From NCBI RefSeq assembly GCF_037975245.1, contig NC_092579.1, positions 16,270,178 to 16,334,177 of the forward strand: a DNA stretch of 64,000 bases, written 5' to 3'. Every line of letters begins with the position of its first letter. Position 1 is the first letter of the stretch. A program made the position numbers and the translations under genes. This document shows, piece after piece, positions 47,938-60,752 of the stretch. Source of the stretch: Apostichopus japonicus (taxonomy: Eukaryota > Echinodermata > Holothuroidea > Aspidochirotida > Stichopodidae). The notes beneath the pieces were generated by a model that saw only the letters and a program-made list of their open reading frames with translations, did not search any database and was not told where the DNA came from.

Positions 47938-49098
47938 ACATAGATGGAATGCCCTTGTACGAAGACTTTGACGTGCCATATTCTTCTATGAGCGAAATGA
48001 CAGTTCAGATTGCAAGCAAATGAATTTTTGAGTCGATTTATCCTGTATTCCTGTAAACTATGAGGAAACGACTATGGTAGTGTGTTTATGTTGGCTACAC
48101 ACATCAAGCAAAGAGTGTGGAACGACAAAACCGACCAAAATGCAGTACAAAATTATGTGAACCTTATATGTTAACAAAATGTTCCCGCCACATAATGACG
48201 TGGAACTGTATCAATCCATATGTGGCACTATTGGCACCGCCAAATTTTAAGAACGCAATTTTTGGGGTAAATTTTGGTGGAAAACAAAATTTATTACGGC
48301 GATGTGCATTGATGGAATTACGCCCGTTTACTGCTAGTTCACTTTTGGTGCTACATGTTCAAACTTCAGCTGCGTGCTAATGTATCGAAGGCTAAGACAG
48401 GACATTAAGAGTTTATCAGAATGGTTACAATGTATGCCACAATGATGTTATAACACGTGTACATTGTCACAATTCCTGATTCTCAAAGCAACAAGTTTTC
48501 GCCAAATTTTCTTTCATTACATCAAAAGAAATATTTACCATCTTTAAATTCTAGACTAATAAACGATGTGTTTTCCTATTTTCGAGGGTATGAAAGCATA
48601 ATTATTAAAAATAATATAGGGAGGGTTAATATAGGGAACTTTGGATGAAAAGTTACAGATCTATTGGTTAGGTAAACGTAGCAGCCGGGGGGGGGGGGGG
48701 GGATATCCGTGGGAGGCAAATCCCTATATTCATCCAATTTGAACTTGAATTATCCCACTGTGAGAACGCTTGGTAACCATTCTTTAGTTTGGAATTTTGA
48801 TGTTTGGGACTTCTATACGGCATTACGCGTACTAAAAGGTGGATTTTCAAACAGCAGGGTGGGAATTTGTCTCTTTCAGGTTTTCCGTCCCACCTAACCT
48901 ATTTAATGTTTTTTAAGAAAAGTTTGCATGACCTGAGTTGGTCCAAACTAGCAGTGGAATCTGCAATGCTTGGCTCTTGATCCCTGACTTGCCGAACCTA
49001 TATGGTGAAATCATGAATATCTCTGAAATAAACTTATTTTTAGGCTATTTTGATCAGAACAATATCCTGCATGTCCTCTTTACATCTACTTTACATTA
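47938..49098. other. No feature recognised
   Basis: AT-rich non-coding sequence with one G-run at about 48688-48702. Short frames on both strands show no recognisable domain. Confidence 0.5.
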
Positions 49099-49106
49099 CA
49101 AGTTTT

Positions 49107-51067
49107 CAGTGGCGTAGGAAGGTACTTTTGAGTGGGGGGGGGGGGGCTGAAGACTGATGGCCGGCCTGGGGGAGGGGTCTAAGGGGCGGCGGTGTCCCCC
49201 TCCCCTTTGGATTTTTTTTTTTGCATTTCCAGGTGGCCTTAGATGCAATTTGGTGCAATATAGCACACTTCAACCCACCCACTCCATTTGTATATAATTT
49301 TGCATTTTCACCTGGCCTTAGATGCAATTTGGTGCTCCAAATGCCCCCTCGAAAACCTAGTGCCCCCCCCCGAGTGCCCCCCCCCATCTGAGATTTGGGT
49401 TGGTAAAAAAATATATATATATTTTGTTATATTCAACTCCCATCATCTGAGTTGGAATTTTTATAAGGACAAAGAAGCACAGTAATTCGTATTTTCTTCA
49501 AATGAGCTGCGAAAAAATGAAAAAGTTTATCCTTGAACGTCGGGTATCGAAGTCGTAACCCGCGCCATCACAACAGGTGTTGATATTTACATTGAATGTG
49601 TCAGTGCTCACGCCATACCAGCGGATATACACATCCGCTTCGCGAGCTACATGACTGAGAAGGGAGGGTACTGCAATATGTTGCCTTGGTCTGAGGTTGA
49701 CAGGTTAGGAGCTGACGAAATGTGAGAATGTGAGGGTCCGCAGGCACCATACTTGCCTATATTTGTGGACCCATATGTTAACCCTGTTGTGTAGGTGGTG
49801 CAGAGGACATTTGAGGTCAGATGCTTGTAGGAACAAATGGCGAATGTTCACACCTGCATACTGAGCCATACTCGATGTGTGATCAAACTTTGGATTGCAT
49901 GGTGAGATCCCTGATAGGAGCCAATAACGATGCTGGAACCTGTTACATCTTAATAGATAATGGGCGAAAACGAGAAGGACAAGAAAGGAGTCAGGGGTCA
50001 TGCACACATTAATTCAACAAATGTAGGTTCTATTGATATAGGGTTAGGCATAATATCGACAGCATGTGGTTCATATCCTCTGCAAAATTCTGCGCCTTGT
50101 TAAAATCATTACCTCAAAAATAGCAATTTCTGGAGATATCTTCAGATCGAATTTAGCATCAAATGTGCCAGCATTTTGTATCTAGCCCATCCTCCCTATG
50201 CGAAAATTTTCCAAAGGGGAGGGGGGCAGTGGCGGCGGAACTGGGGGCTTGGGGGCTCAGCCCCCCAATGAAAAAGTTGAGGGGGCAAATGCATGATAAG
50301 TCCCCCCAATATTTACCAAGGCTCCGAAACGTGCATCTGCCCATTTTTCAATGCATACTTGTCGATCTGTCCGATGCACACGTATACTATATAGGTGTAA
50401 TAATTTTAGTAAATGCTGGGGGGACTCTCGGACGTCCCCTGGCTATAGACCACATTGTCACCCAACCGCGTCTTCACGCCCCGTGAAAAGTGGAAGCAGT
50501 GAGTGTGAGTACCGGTAAGTGCAACACAAATTCTTCTTAGGCCAATGACTTGCTTCATTTCAGCCAGTTCTCCAACATCCCCTTACTACACTACACACGT
50601 CTTTGCGAGTACACTACGAGTAATAGCTACTCTCTTAAAACACCATCGAATATACAAATTACAATGTTTTAACAGACTTTTACGTGCAATCTGAGAAATT
50701 GCAGGCTTGAGACCCATATTTTAGGGCTAGGTATTCGCAGCATAAAACACTCGGGAAGTGCCGTTTCCGGCCATCTGGGGGTTTGAAAAACCCAAAATTT
50801 TCTTGTACGCTCCGCGCCAACCGATGGTGGCACTCCGCTTAGATAGTCTCTACACATTAGCCCCCCAAATAATTTTCCCGTTCCGCCGCACCTGGAGGGG
50901 GCACCCCATCCCCTAACACCGCTCCCCTAGGACAGCGATCCGTATCCACCTAAGTGCCCCCCCATCAAATGCTGGTGCCCCCCTGTGCCCCCCAGACTGA
51001 AAAGTCTGGTGACGCCACGGCTGGGGGGGGGCTGGCGCCTACCAGCCCCCCGGTTCCTACGCCTTTG
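49107..51067. mobile_element. Probable hAT-type element G (1,961 bp, contains element A2)
   Basis: CAGTGGCGTAGGAAGG at the left and CCGGTTCCTACGCCTTTG at the right are inverted repeats with mismatches. Flanks CAAGTTTT (49099-49106) and CAAGTTTG (51068-51075) fit an 8-bp TSD with one mismatch. Interior G- and C-runs and GATGCAATTTGGTGC repeats (near 49241 and 49321) are non-coding. Another hAT-like end (GGTGACGCCACGG, near 51010) lies inside the right part, so the element may itself be composite. Confidence 0.6.
50227..50894. mobile_element. hAT-type element A2, inverted uninterrupted relative of element A (668 bp)
   Basis: Ends CAGTGGCGGCGGAACTGG and CCCGTTCCGCCGCACCTG. TSD GAGGGGGG (50219-50226) and GAGGGGGC (50895-50902), one mismatch. 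It matches element A in reverse over its whole length, including ACTCGCAAAGACG and the core at 50750-50848, but lacks MITE B. Confidence 0.86.
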
Positions 51068-51075
51068 CAAGTTTG

Positions 51076-52478
51076 TGTAACTGTGCACGATAGCATGATA
51101 GCTTAGTCATAGAAAACATGCTTGATAACAGAGGCGCTTGCAGAAATATAGCCAGGTGGGGGGAGGGGGATCCTGTAGCGGGGACAGCGCCACCATTGAT
51201 TCACAAACATGTCCTTAGATTTTCAAAGTCCAGAATATTTGGAAAAAAAGCAAAACTGATGGAATTAGGTAAATGATTACTAAAATGAACTTATGTAATT
51301 TTGATACCCCGTATAAACTCATCTATATCCCCTTCTTCGTACACAAACGGATGACCTCATGGGCATTAATTTTATTTAAAGCAGCTTTAACATGGCACAT
51401 AAAAGTCCCCGTACAATGTCCATCTCTGTTTGTACAGATGAAATAATCTCTCATGACAGGTTATTATCTATGCGGTCGTCATTGTAACGAATCATTTACC
51501 GGTAGGAAGGAAATTTCGGACTTCAAGGAAACTTGATGGAAATTTCGGAGGAGTTCTATATATCTAATAAGAACATTGCATGTAAGCACATTTCATGTGT
51601 AGCCAGTGCTTTTTAATTACACATGTTGCGTTACCGTGATTGATGATCGGCATTCAACTGCAGTTGTAGATACATACATAATACCGTAGGTAAGCCCAAC
51701 CATAATAACAATTAACAGAGATATCGAGAAGAGGTGAGGGTTTTCAGGTTCAATTTCCCCAGTTCCCTACCTAAAAAGTTGTTTGTATCATTTACTATCA
51801 GAGAGGGCGAATCAACTGTCATTTGGCAAAGAAGTCAAAGAACCATTACATTGGCTTCTATTGAGTGTCAATATTCCATTCACCAAATCTCAAAGTAAAT
51901 TCTTGGTAGGTTGTGCATGCTTGATATATAGGTTTCTAGTAACATACGATTTGTCGTTCAATTTTAGAAGTATGAAACGTACATTAATATTTTTAGTTTA
52001 CATGTGTTCAATAGTGATGATGGTGGTTGGGGCTGGGGAGGTGAGAGGAGATTAAGCATGGAACATGAACTGTGAACTTATACGGCACTGAAAAATGTGT
52101 AAGAATGGGGCGTAGTTGTTGCCATGGCTTCCCTGTTCGGGTATCAGTGGCACATATCACAAATTTCTTAAAATATTTGTGGGGAGAACATGTTATACGA
52201 ATGCGTTCTAGGAGAATCTGCTCAACACCGTATAGTGCAGGGAACTAAATTTAGTGACGTGACTTATTAATTGGGAGATGTAAGGGTGAGAAATGCAACC
52301 CCGTACCCGCGGGTACGGGATTACATGCCCTCCTCTGTGGTCCACATACCACACCATCGAATCCATTGTGCTGCTGGGGTTAAACTAAGTCGTGTACACA
52401 GAAGAGTAGGCAATTTTACATAGCAATAATTGTCTTAGATGGATTTCATTTGTTTACAGATATTTTGTTCAAGGCGTG
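51076..52478. other. No gene recognised
   Basis: Non-coding, with a G-rich hAT-like scrap near 51150-51200 (GGTGGGGGGAGGGGGATCC...CAGCGCCACC). Frames are short and unlike any family I know. Confidence 0.45.
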
Positions 52479-54298
52479 ATGGAAGATCGAGAGTAAATTA
52501 TCCGTCACTATTTTCGCCTTGGATACAGTTATGATGACATTTGTATTTCTCTTGCATCGCGTCATAACATATTGATTAGCAAGCGGCATCTGAAGAGACT
52601 TCTTAACTTTCATATGGGTTTGTTTAGACGGAAGCATTATTCTGATATTAATGATGTTATAGACTTCATTGAGATATTGTTAACGACATCAGGACAGTTA
52701 CACGGTTATAGGTGGATTCATCTTAAATGTATCTTGCATGGACTGACTGTAAGCTGAGAAACTGTTCGCTTGATTCTTGGATTTCTAGATCCAGAGGGCG
52801 TTCAAGTTCGGCGGAGAAGAAGACTGAGACGACGTCAATACCGCGTTGCCGGGCCTAATTTCCTTTGGCACATTGAATCGTATGATAAACTGAAGCCATA
52901 CGGCATATGCTTAAATGGATGCATTGATGGATTCTCTAGGCAGATGATATGGTTAAAGGCATACCACAATAACAGCGACCCACGGCTAATTGCCGGCTAT
53001 TACATGGAATCGATCCGTGAGACTGAGGGATGTCCAGCCGTACTTCGAACTGACTTTGGCGCCGAAAATAGCATAATCAAACGTATACAGCAGTTTCTAA
53101 GGAGAAATGGTAATGATGCCCTAGCTGGCCCTAGTAGCTTCATGCAGGGCACAAGCAATCACAAGCAAAGAATCGAATGTTGGTGGAGTTTTCTTCGCAA
53201 ACATTGCACTCAGTTCTGGATGAATGCTTTTAGTTACCTCAAAGAGGAGGGCATGTTCACTGGAACATACCTGGACAAAGCGTTGATTCAGTTTTGCTTT
53301 CTAAATCTTATCCAGGTAATGTATTTTGTATGTAGTCAAATAAATCCATGACATGTATTAGTAACAAATTCCTTGTTTTATGATATGTTTGCAAAATGAT
53401 AATCCAGAATGCAGATATGGATTAAGATGGGACAAATTTTGTACTACTGACTATGATGACCAAATGATAGACTTGTGCTTGAACCAATGTGATTCATCAG
53501 CATACAATATGCTATTATAACCATGAGATCTCTCCAAGCTTCCGCATCTTGAGATATTGTGTCCACATTGTTTTCACAAATTGATGCCTGTTAAACCAAA
53601 ATAACCTTTGACCTCCATCAAAACAATATACTTCTTGTACTCAATGCAGTTCAACTACATAAAACATATCAGACCTTTCCGAGATTCCAGCCTTGAAATA
53701 TGGTGTTTATTAGCTGGGCATCACCAACACACGCCAAAAATGTTATGATTATCATCTAATAGAAAAAAAAGGAGCGGGGGGGGGGGACATAGCAGATAGA
53801 ACAAGAGCATGAAAAGTAATACTTCAAAATTTTGTGCAGCATATGATTTCTAGGTGCAGAAGGGTGGATGTGCGAATTCAATAAGCATTTTTCACCATGG
53901 AGGTTACATATACTATAACATGATTAACTTTTAACCAAATTCGGAAAATTCCAACTAATATTTTTTAACAGACAGAATTACATGATCTGCAGCTTGAATG
54001 GAACAACCATCGCATATCACCATCCAGAAACAGAATTGGTCCTTTCGGTTGACCGGAAATTATGTACACTGCACCGGAACTATATCAAACTAGGAGTTAC
54101 CTAATGGAAGTGCAACAGGACGAAATAGAAGTTTGTGAGGAAGAATGTGTCTTTAGGGATAACTTTCCATGCGACAGAGATGTATATGAACTATGCTGTA
54201 TTCAAATGGTAGACAATAATATTAATGTTCCAGTTACAGCATTTGATGCCATGGTGTTATATGAACGTCTTAGAAGATTGGTGCTGGCTGAACTGTAG
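52479..54298 (+). pseudogene. Integrase-core (rve-like) gene, two exons, three in-frame stops
   Basis: Exon 1 (52479-53315) stays in one frame: IIRHYFRLGYSYDDICISLA (helix-turn-helix-like), GQLHGYRWIHLKC, LDPEGVQVRRRRRLRRRQY, then an integrase core with LWHIESYDKLKPYG, CIDGFSR, RTDFGAEN and QRIECWWSFLRKHC. CAG|GTAATG and TTTTTTAACAG|ACA bound a phase-0 intron (53316-53971). Exon 2 (53972-54298) reads ELHDLQLEWNNHRISPS... and ends CDRDVYELCCIQ...LRRLVLAEL. Stops are TAA 52494-52496, TGA 52755-52757 and TGA 54050-54052; the last is where CGA (Arg) is usual. The first catalytic Asp of the DDE triad appears as Glu (HIE). The family is multi-copy and transposon-related. Confidence 0.78.
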
Positions 54299-54526
54299 GA
54301 GAAATCTGCCTCCCCCTGCACCTTTATGCATATGGTGTTGTATGCTTCCTGTGAACCTATCTCACATGGCTCCTGATGGAACATATGGTTCAGAGAATTT
54401 TTTGGACGTATCAGCAGCCAATCTAAAGCCAATCGCCCAGACGAAAATAATTCCTGGCTTTTAAGCAAGAGTCAAGAAAACCCTGGGTTTCCCTGAATAT
54501 CCAAGCTTTATTCCTGCCTCAGGTAG

Positions 54527-54842
54527 CCAGGATTTTGAAAGTCCAGCCTTTTCCTGGCTTCATCTAGGCTCACAAGTCCACACTAGGCAGGAAAAGTGAG
54601 GGCAATGCTATCCTGGTTAGGCAGGAAAAGCCAGGATTTTGAAAGTCCAGCCTTTTCCTGGCTTCACCCAGCCTCACAAGTCCACACTAGGCAGGAAAAG
54701 CGAGGGCAATGCTGTCCTGGCTAGGCAGGAAAAGCCAGGATTTTGAAAGTCCAGCCTTTTTCCTGGCTTCACCCAGCCTCACAAGTCCACAATAGGCAGG
54801 AAAAGAGAGTGGAATGCTGTCCTGGCTAGGCAGGAAAAGCCA
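54527..54842. repeat. Three 104-bp tandem repeats in the CCTGG-rich subterminal region
   Basis: Copies begin with CCAGGATTTTGAAAGTCC at 54527, 54631 and 54735. Each continues AGCCTTTTCCTGGCTTCA, CACAAGTCCACA and GGCAGGAAAAG. Confidence 0.85.
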
Positions 54843-55177
54843 AGCTTGCCTTTAACCCAGTATTAGCTAGTTGTAAGATGGTCAGCTCTTACATAAAGTT
54901 TTCTTTTGTACCATAGTTTTACTTTTTTATTAGTGCACTGTGCAGAGGGCTATACATTTGTACAGTATATTTGTATGTTGTCTTGTGGTAGGGGGATAAA
55001 GACATCTCTCTTCTGGGTTGCTAAGCAACTATCTTTGTTCTTCCTGGAAATTAGCCCTCACGGGAAATGGGGTCTGTGTATATATATTATAGGAACAAAG
55101 GAGTTTTGTGAGGGTGTAGGGAGTTAGGCAGTTGGCCATGAGTATTGGAGCAAGACAGTTGCAAAAGAGGAGAAATT

Positions 55178-55790
55178 TAGTTTTAATGCTGGATAGTTTG
55201 TTTTAAACCTTAATTTACAAAATCAAGTTACTGTAGTCCTTCTTATTTTATGGAAAGAGTGATATTCACCTGACAGTCTGGCACGCTATTTACTATAGAG
55301 GACATTACTGTATTTACTATAAAGGATATTATTTACTTAGAGGATATTATCTTACCATAAAGGATATTCCTGGACACCATTTGTTATAACTGAAATATAG
55401 TTTTAATGCTGGATAGTTTGTTTTTAAACCTTAATTTACAAAATCATGGAAGGAGTGGTATTCACCTGACAGTCTGGCACGCTATTTACTATAGAGGACA
55501 TTACTGTATTTACTATAAAGGATATTATTTACTTAGAGGATATTATCTTACCATAAAGGATATTCCGGGACACCATTTGTTATAACTGAAATATAGTTTT
55601 AATGCTGGATAGTTTGTTTTTAAACCTTAATTTACAAAATCATGGAAGGAGGGGTAATCACCTGACAGTCTGGCACGCTATTTACTATAGAGGATATTAT
55701 TTACTAATTTACTATAAAGGATATTATTTACTTAGAGGATATTATTTTACCATAAAGGATATTCCGGGACACCATTTGTTATAACTGACA
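55178..55790. repeat. Three ~200-bp tandem repeats
   Basis: Copies start TAGTTTTAATGCTGGATAG at 55178, 55398 and 55594 (spacings 220 and 196 bp). Each holds CACCTGACAGTCTGGCACGC and several GGATATTATTTACT-like sub-repeats, then GACACCATTTGTTATAACTG. Confidence 0.85.
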
Positions 55791-56712
55791 TTATTTTACT
55801 GAAGAATACCCTGGGACGCTATTGCTTATTAATGAAAGGATACTATTTTGTTGGGATCGGACATTTATCATACAATTTATTCTGTTCAACTATACTAATG
55901 TCGTGGAAGATCTGATGTCGTGGAAGATCTGTACCTGATGTCACCAGCACGCCAACTCACCAGAACAGATTTATAAATTAAGTGTAGTTACTTTAACATT
56001 TGGGTGCACCTCACGACTCTAAGTTGTTTTTTTAATTCTTTGACTGGGCCCAGATCAGCTGTATATTGTTTGTTATTCATAACTATAATTTATTTTGATC
56101 TAATCTAGTTGAGTTTTCCATTTTTATGTGTCTTGTTCTGTGTTTGCATGGTCATCACACCAAACCCAGAGTTCTCTGATCAAGAACAAACATTTATTTT
56201 CAGTTGCTAACACCCTAACATATACATATAATTCATGATTTTAAAGTTATAAAAATTTCCTATACCAAAAATACACTAACCTCCTATAAGCTAAAAGTAA
56301 CTGCCAACCTAAGCCAGCAAGATAATTTATATAGGGTAAGCATGGACACCTGGCTTTTCCAGGGTAATCCTGGGTATGTATACCTGGCTTTTCCTGGCTC
56401 CTCACTGACATAAACAGGGACCTGGCTTTTCCGGGGTAATCCTGGGTGTGCATACCAGGCTTTTCCTGGTTTTTCCTGGCTCTTCACTCACACACTAGAG
56501 ACCTGGCTTTTCCGGGGTAAACCTGGGTTAACCATCCAGGCTTGTCCAGCCTTAACCTGGCTCTAAATAAGTTATATAAACCAGGCTTTTCCTGTCCGAA
56601 TTACCATTTTCAGACCCAGGAATTTCCCCGGATTTCCCTGGGTTAAATCCAGGCTTTTCCTGGCTTATATTCCAGGGAATTCCAGGGTTTTCCTGCCTTA
56701 AATTCGTCTGGG

Positions 56713-59700
56713 TGAAGCGTTCCTAAAAGGCATTAATAGGGATCGGATGAAGGCTGGGTGTCTTGGTGATTGGAAGAGCAAAACAGAGGTTTAATTTGCT
56801 GACGGAGGCATTGGCACAGTGAAGTGCCCCCAATAAGATTTGTAAAGTGGAAAAGTTGTATACTCTTTTATGTTCTGTTTGCTTTACTCTCACTGCAAAA
56901 CTACCTGTTATTCACTGTTAATGTCACTTCTTTCCACCCACCTGCACCTCCCCCTTCTGTTTTCCCCTAGTTTTTCCCTTTCTTACCCATAAGACTTGCA
57001 TCCCAGGCCAAGCTCACCCTGGATAAACGCCTATTGTTAGTTAAGTTGGACTCAGACTAAGGATATACTTGTCTCACACTGGGGGATCCCCTGATATTTA
57101 CTTCAATTATCTGATATTAACATGCATGTCTTCTTTAGCTAGTTTTCTCTATGCAGCAATTAGATTTATATTACATTAATCAATTGCCCTCTTTGCTCAC
57201 CACCACTACACTGACCAAGTTCATATAAGCCCCCTTTTGCAATCCATTTCCAGGGTTGTCATAAGCCTATGTTTAAGTGAAAATGATAATTATAGGGTAC
57301 AATTTTTGTGTAGTTTTATACATATGACATATCAAGTGGTTATATAGGGCACATAACCTGCAGACCTATTAGATGAGAATAAATTGTTACAGCAAATACA
57401 CAGGACATACACAACAGTTTCTTAATGAAAATAATAATTTGTGTAAAAGTAGAGTTAACACCCCTCTGAGAAAGAAGCAAGGCACACCTGATGGTTGTAT
57501 GGAAAAAATCAAATGTACAAGCACAGAGGTTGCATGTAAACTTGTTAAAGGACGTATTAGGAAGGACATGAGACAAGGTGAGTAATTAAAAGGAATGGAA
57601 TGCTAAGAGTGTAAATGGTTGTCAAAACGTGTCGGCAATAGTAGTAAAATGGCATTAGCTGACAGTACCAACCGTACTTGTTCTGGGGAAGGGATTTTTA
57701 AATACCAAGACAGAATAATGTAAAGAGGACACTATGACTGACAGCAGTGTCCTCCAACTACAGAAACAAATATTGATATGGACACAATATGTAAGGACAC
57801 TATGACTGACAGTAGTGTCCCCATGTTCTGCAGAAGCAGGCTGCATCCAGTCTAAGCAAGTACAACAGCACATGTTACAAATATGTTACAGTACAATTAC
57901 AAAGATTTGAAGTATTATCAAATCTGCAGTGTAAAACTGATCATTTGACACAAGAAATTAGGATCAATAACTGAACTGATAGCCAGATATCTGAGTATCC
58001 ATCTAAATATTTTGATGCTCCTTCAATATACCATGATGTGACACCTTACAGGATGAATCCATTACCAAGTCATTGTGTCCTTATAGATGCAATACATTAA
58101 GTAATTGAATGGCATGGGAAAGGGGGAGGGGGGGGGGTAGCCTTAACCATACAGTCTAATACATAATATCCAAAGACAAAGACCTTACTTAAGATATGCA
58201 TAATGTAGTCTGTGTTTGATAGAGTGCTCAATCTGCATAACATGCTACCTGCAGTCTGATTTATTCAATGTATATTTTATGGATGTACAAGCATTAATAT
58301 ACAGTAAGAACACATTACCACAACTATGTTAAGCAAAGTCAAGACATGGTCATCCATACTCAGTTCTGCTTTTTGAAACTTCAGTATGTATATACCTGAC
58401 CACTTTGATGAATATAGCAAGGTCACTTTTGAAACTAATATACCTAATGATATTTAGCTTAAGGGGACAACTATCATGATCAATGTGAGTCATGGGAAAA
58501 TGAATACTTTCCATACTCATAATAGGTATAACAGAATACTGCATGTATGTGTATGTATATGTGTTACAATGTATTGCCATTACTATTATTATGTAGCTTG
58601 GACTTAGGCTCGGACCAGCTGGACTCGGACTAATCTCAACTACAGCACTGGACTCTCACTCTAAATATTTAATGTGTTTTTCTCTCTCTAAGTCATGAAT
58701 TCTTATAAAGTGCCCCACATCTAAGTAAATGACCCAAGTCATATAGCAGCACTGTACTCTTTATGGTTACTCTGAATATTGGCAATAATGGCAATAACTA
58801 ATTTTGTTTTGCCCCTTGCCTTAATTATTCCATGAATCATCAATAAATTTCACTTTTTTTTGGGCTCTTTTAAAGCAGCATTTTGCGTCCTTTTCTATTA
58901 TTTTTCTCAACCTCACTGACTTGGGTTAATTACTTGTATTGAATTTTCAATTCACTGCATAGGTTTTTTTTCTGAAATTGTTCGTTTATCATAAAAATCT
59001 TTACTGCAGGAATATGACAAAGTTTACAACAAAACTGTTGAATGACCAGCTCTCCTGCTCTGTTTATTCATGAAAAATAATAACTCAAAATAAAAACCAA
59101 GAAATAAGTTTAAGATAAAACAATTACAGTACTTTCCAAATTATTGAAAATGTTTATGATAAACAATTACACATCTTCAAAACGTGCCCCTAGTTACCTG
59201 ACCATGCACCAATGCAGGACTCTAATGGGCAGTTCCTGCTCTATTCCGCAAAGGACTCATTTTAACTACTGATCTCTCTTTTATTCAGGCTGACACTGTC
59301 CTGTTTCTTTCTAAACGATTTATACCACTTTTTGTGTTACATACAGGATCTCTTTTTTTGTTGAATATATGGATTAAATATTCTTCAAAATTAAAAAACA
59401 AAGGCTGCATAAAACTTTACATGTAACTCAAAAGTAATGTACAGTAAGCCAACAATTTACTATTTGTAGAAACCATCCCAGTTATGCGAAAAAGTATGAT
59501 AGAAATTGTATAGAAAATTCCTTAGACAAACTGCACAAAAAGGTATTTTTAATCCGACTTGCTTAATGTACTGACAGTTTCTAGGATCAAAAAGATGACA
59601 AAAACAGATAAATCTATCCAATTGATGTATAACATTTCCTTGAATGTGTTGTAATGGCTCTCTTTTATAATTTGCCAAATTGTCTTAAACTATGAACATA

Positions 59701-60289
59701 TGGAGTAACTACCCTGTACTTCTGCAACTTTAACAAAATGCACTTTTACTACAAAAAAACATTAAACTCTCATGCAATATTTAGCCAACACTTCAATCTA
59801 ACTACAGAAAATATTTGTAATGTCAAGTCCTATCTGTTTACTTGTTATTCATTCACCACAAAGGCTTAATGATGTTGTATGATTTGTTAAATAAGAGACC
59901 AAAAGACAGAAACTTTCAAACTTCCAACAGATTTTGCCCAATCAATGTTATATAGGCTGATTGTAATGATTTACATAAACTGACTCTAGTAGACTAAAAC
60001 GTACACATAACGCATATCTACATTTGAAAACAGTTTTCTTGGTCCACAGAGCATTCTGAATCAATGAACAAAACCACTGTACATTTTATCCCTTATCTTA
60101 AGATGATGGTGATGTAATAATTGGCTGAACAACACCAATTTCTCAGGTTACAGAAGAAAATATCCTTTACTTTAAAACACCACCATAAACATGAAATATG
60201 GGTCTTTGCAGAAGAAAAATATGTAAAAGACAAGTTGAGAGTACCTCACAAACATAAACTTAAAGTAGTAGAACTTATTTTTAAAGACG
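56713..60289. other. No gene recognised (3.6 kb)
   Basis: AT-rich non-coding DNA. Two 26-bp hairpin-forming repeats (GGACACTATGACTGACAG... AGTGTCC) lie at 57727-57752 and 57795-57820. A G-run is near 58127. No frame longer than ~80 codons shows family resemblance. Confidence 0.5.
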
Positions 60290-60293
60290 CTTA

Positions 60294-60752
60294 TCTGTCC
60301 GTCCAACTTCCCAAGCTCGGTAGAGCAGACCATAATCTGGTTAATCTGATGCCCAGATATCGACCCATCGTGAAGAGGGAGAATCCCCGCGTAATCCATG
60401 TACAACAATGGAACAGTGACGCTGTTGATCATCTGTGGGCTGAGTTGGACAGTACAGACTGGGATATGTTTGTGGAGGCCAGCGCTGACCTGGATGAACT
60501 GACACGTACAATAAGTGATTACATATCTTTCTGTGTAGACAATACCATCCCTAAGAAGGAAGTCAAAGTTTTCCCAAATAACAAACCGTGGATCACAAAG
60601 AAGGTGAACAATATCATCAACAAGAAGAAGGGCCTATTCAAGAGGGGTGGCTCGGGCGCACTGAGGGAGGTACAAAAGGAGCTTAAACGAGTGATCGCCC
60701 AGGAGAAAGCCCCTTACCGGGACAAGATAAACTGTTCACAGACAATAACATG
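60294..60752 (+). pseudogene. LINE endonuclease end and linker
   Basis: The frame joins RADHNLVNLMPRYRP (the end of an APE-type endonuclease) to a basic linker with PNNKPWITKKVNNIINKKKG and stops at TGA 60750-60752. About 35 bp earlier, near 60720, the RT reading continues in the next frame (DKLFTDNNMKRVWEG), so one small indel separates it from the RT frame. Open codons upstream of ~60290 do not resemble the endonuclease and are probably flanking DNA. Confidence 0.7.

Larger units (their letters stand above)
54436..56712. mobile_element. Unclassified DNA element with CCCAGACGAA ends (~2.28 kb)
   Basis: CCCAGACGAA at 54436-54445 is matched by TTCGTCTGGG at 56703-56712. Further in, both ends carry GAAAACCCTGG-type sequence in opposite orientation. 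Both subterminal regions (about 54450-54842 and 56335-56700) are dense in CCTGGCTTTTCC/GGAAAAGCCAGG words. The middle holds two families of tandem repeats and no transposase. I could not see a TSD, so the superfamily is open. Confidence 0.6.

Noticed and set aside
56713-60289. Short frames on both strands as host exons
   Set aside because: None shows domain resemblance, codon bias or paired splice sites that I can support.
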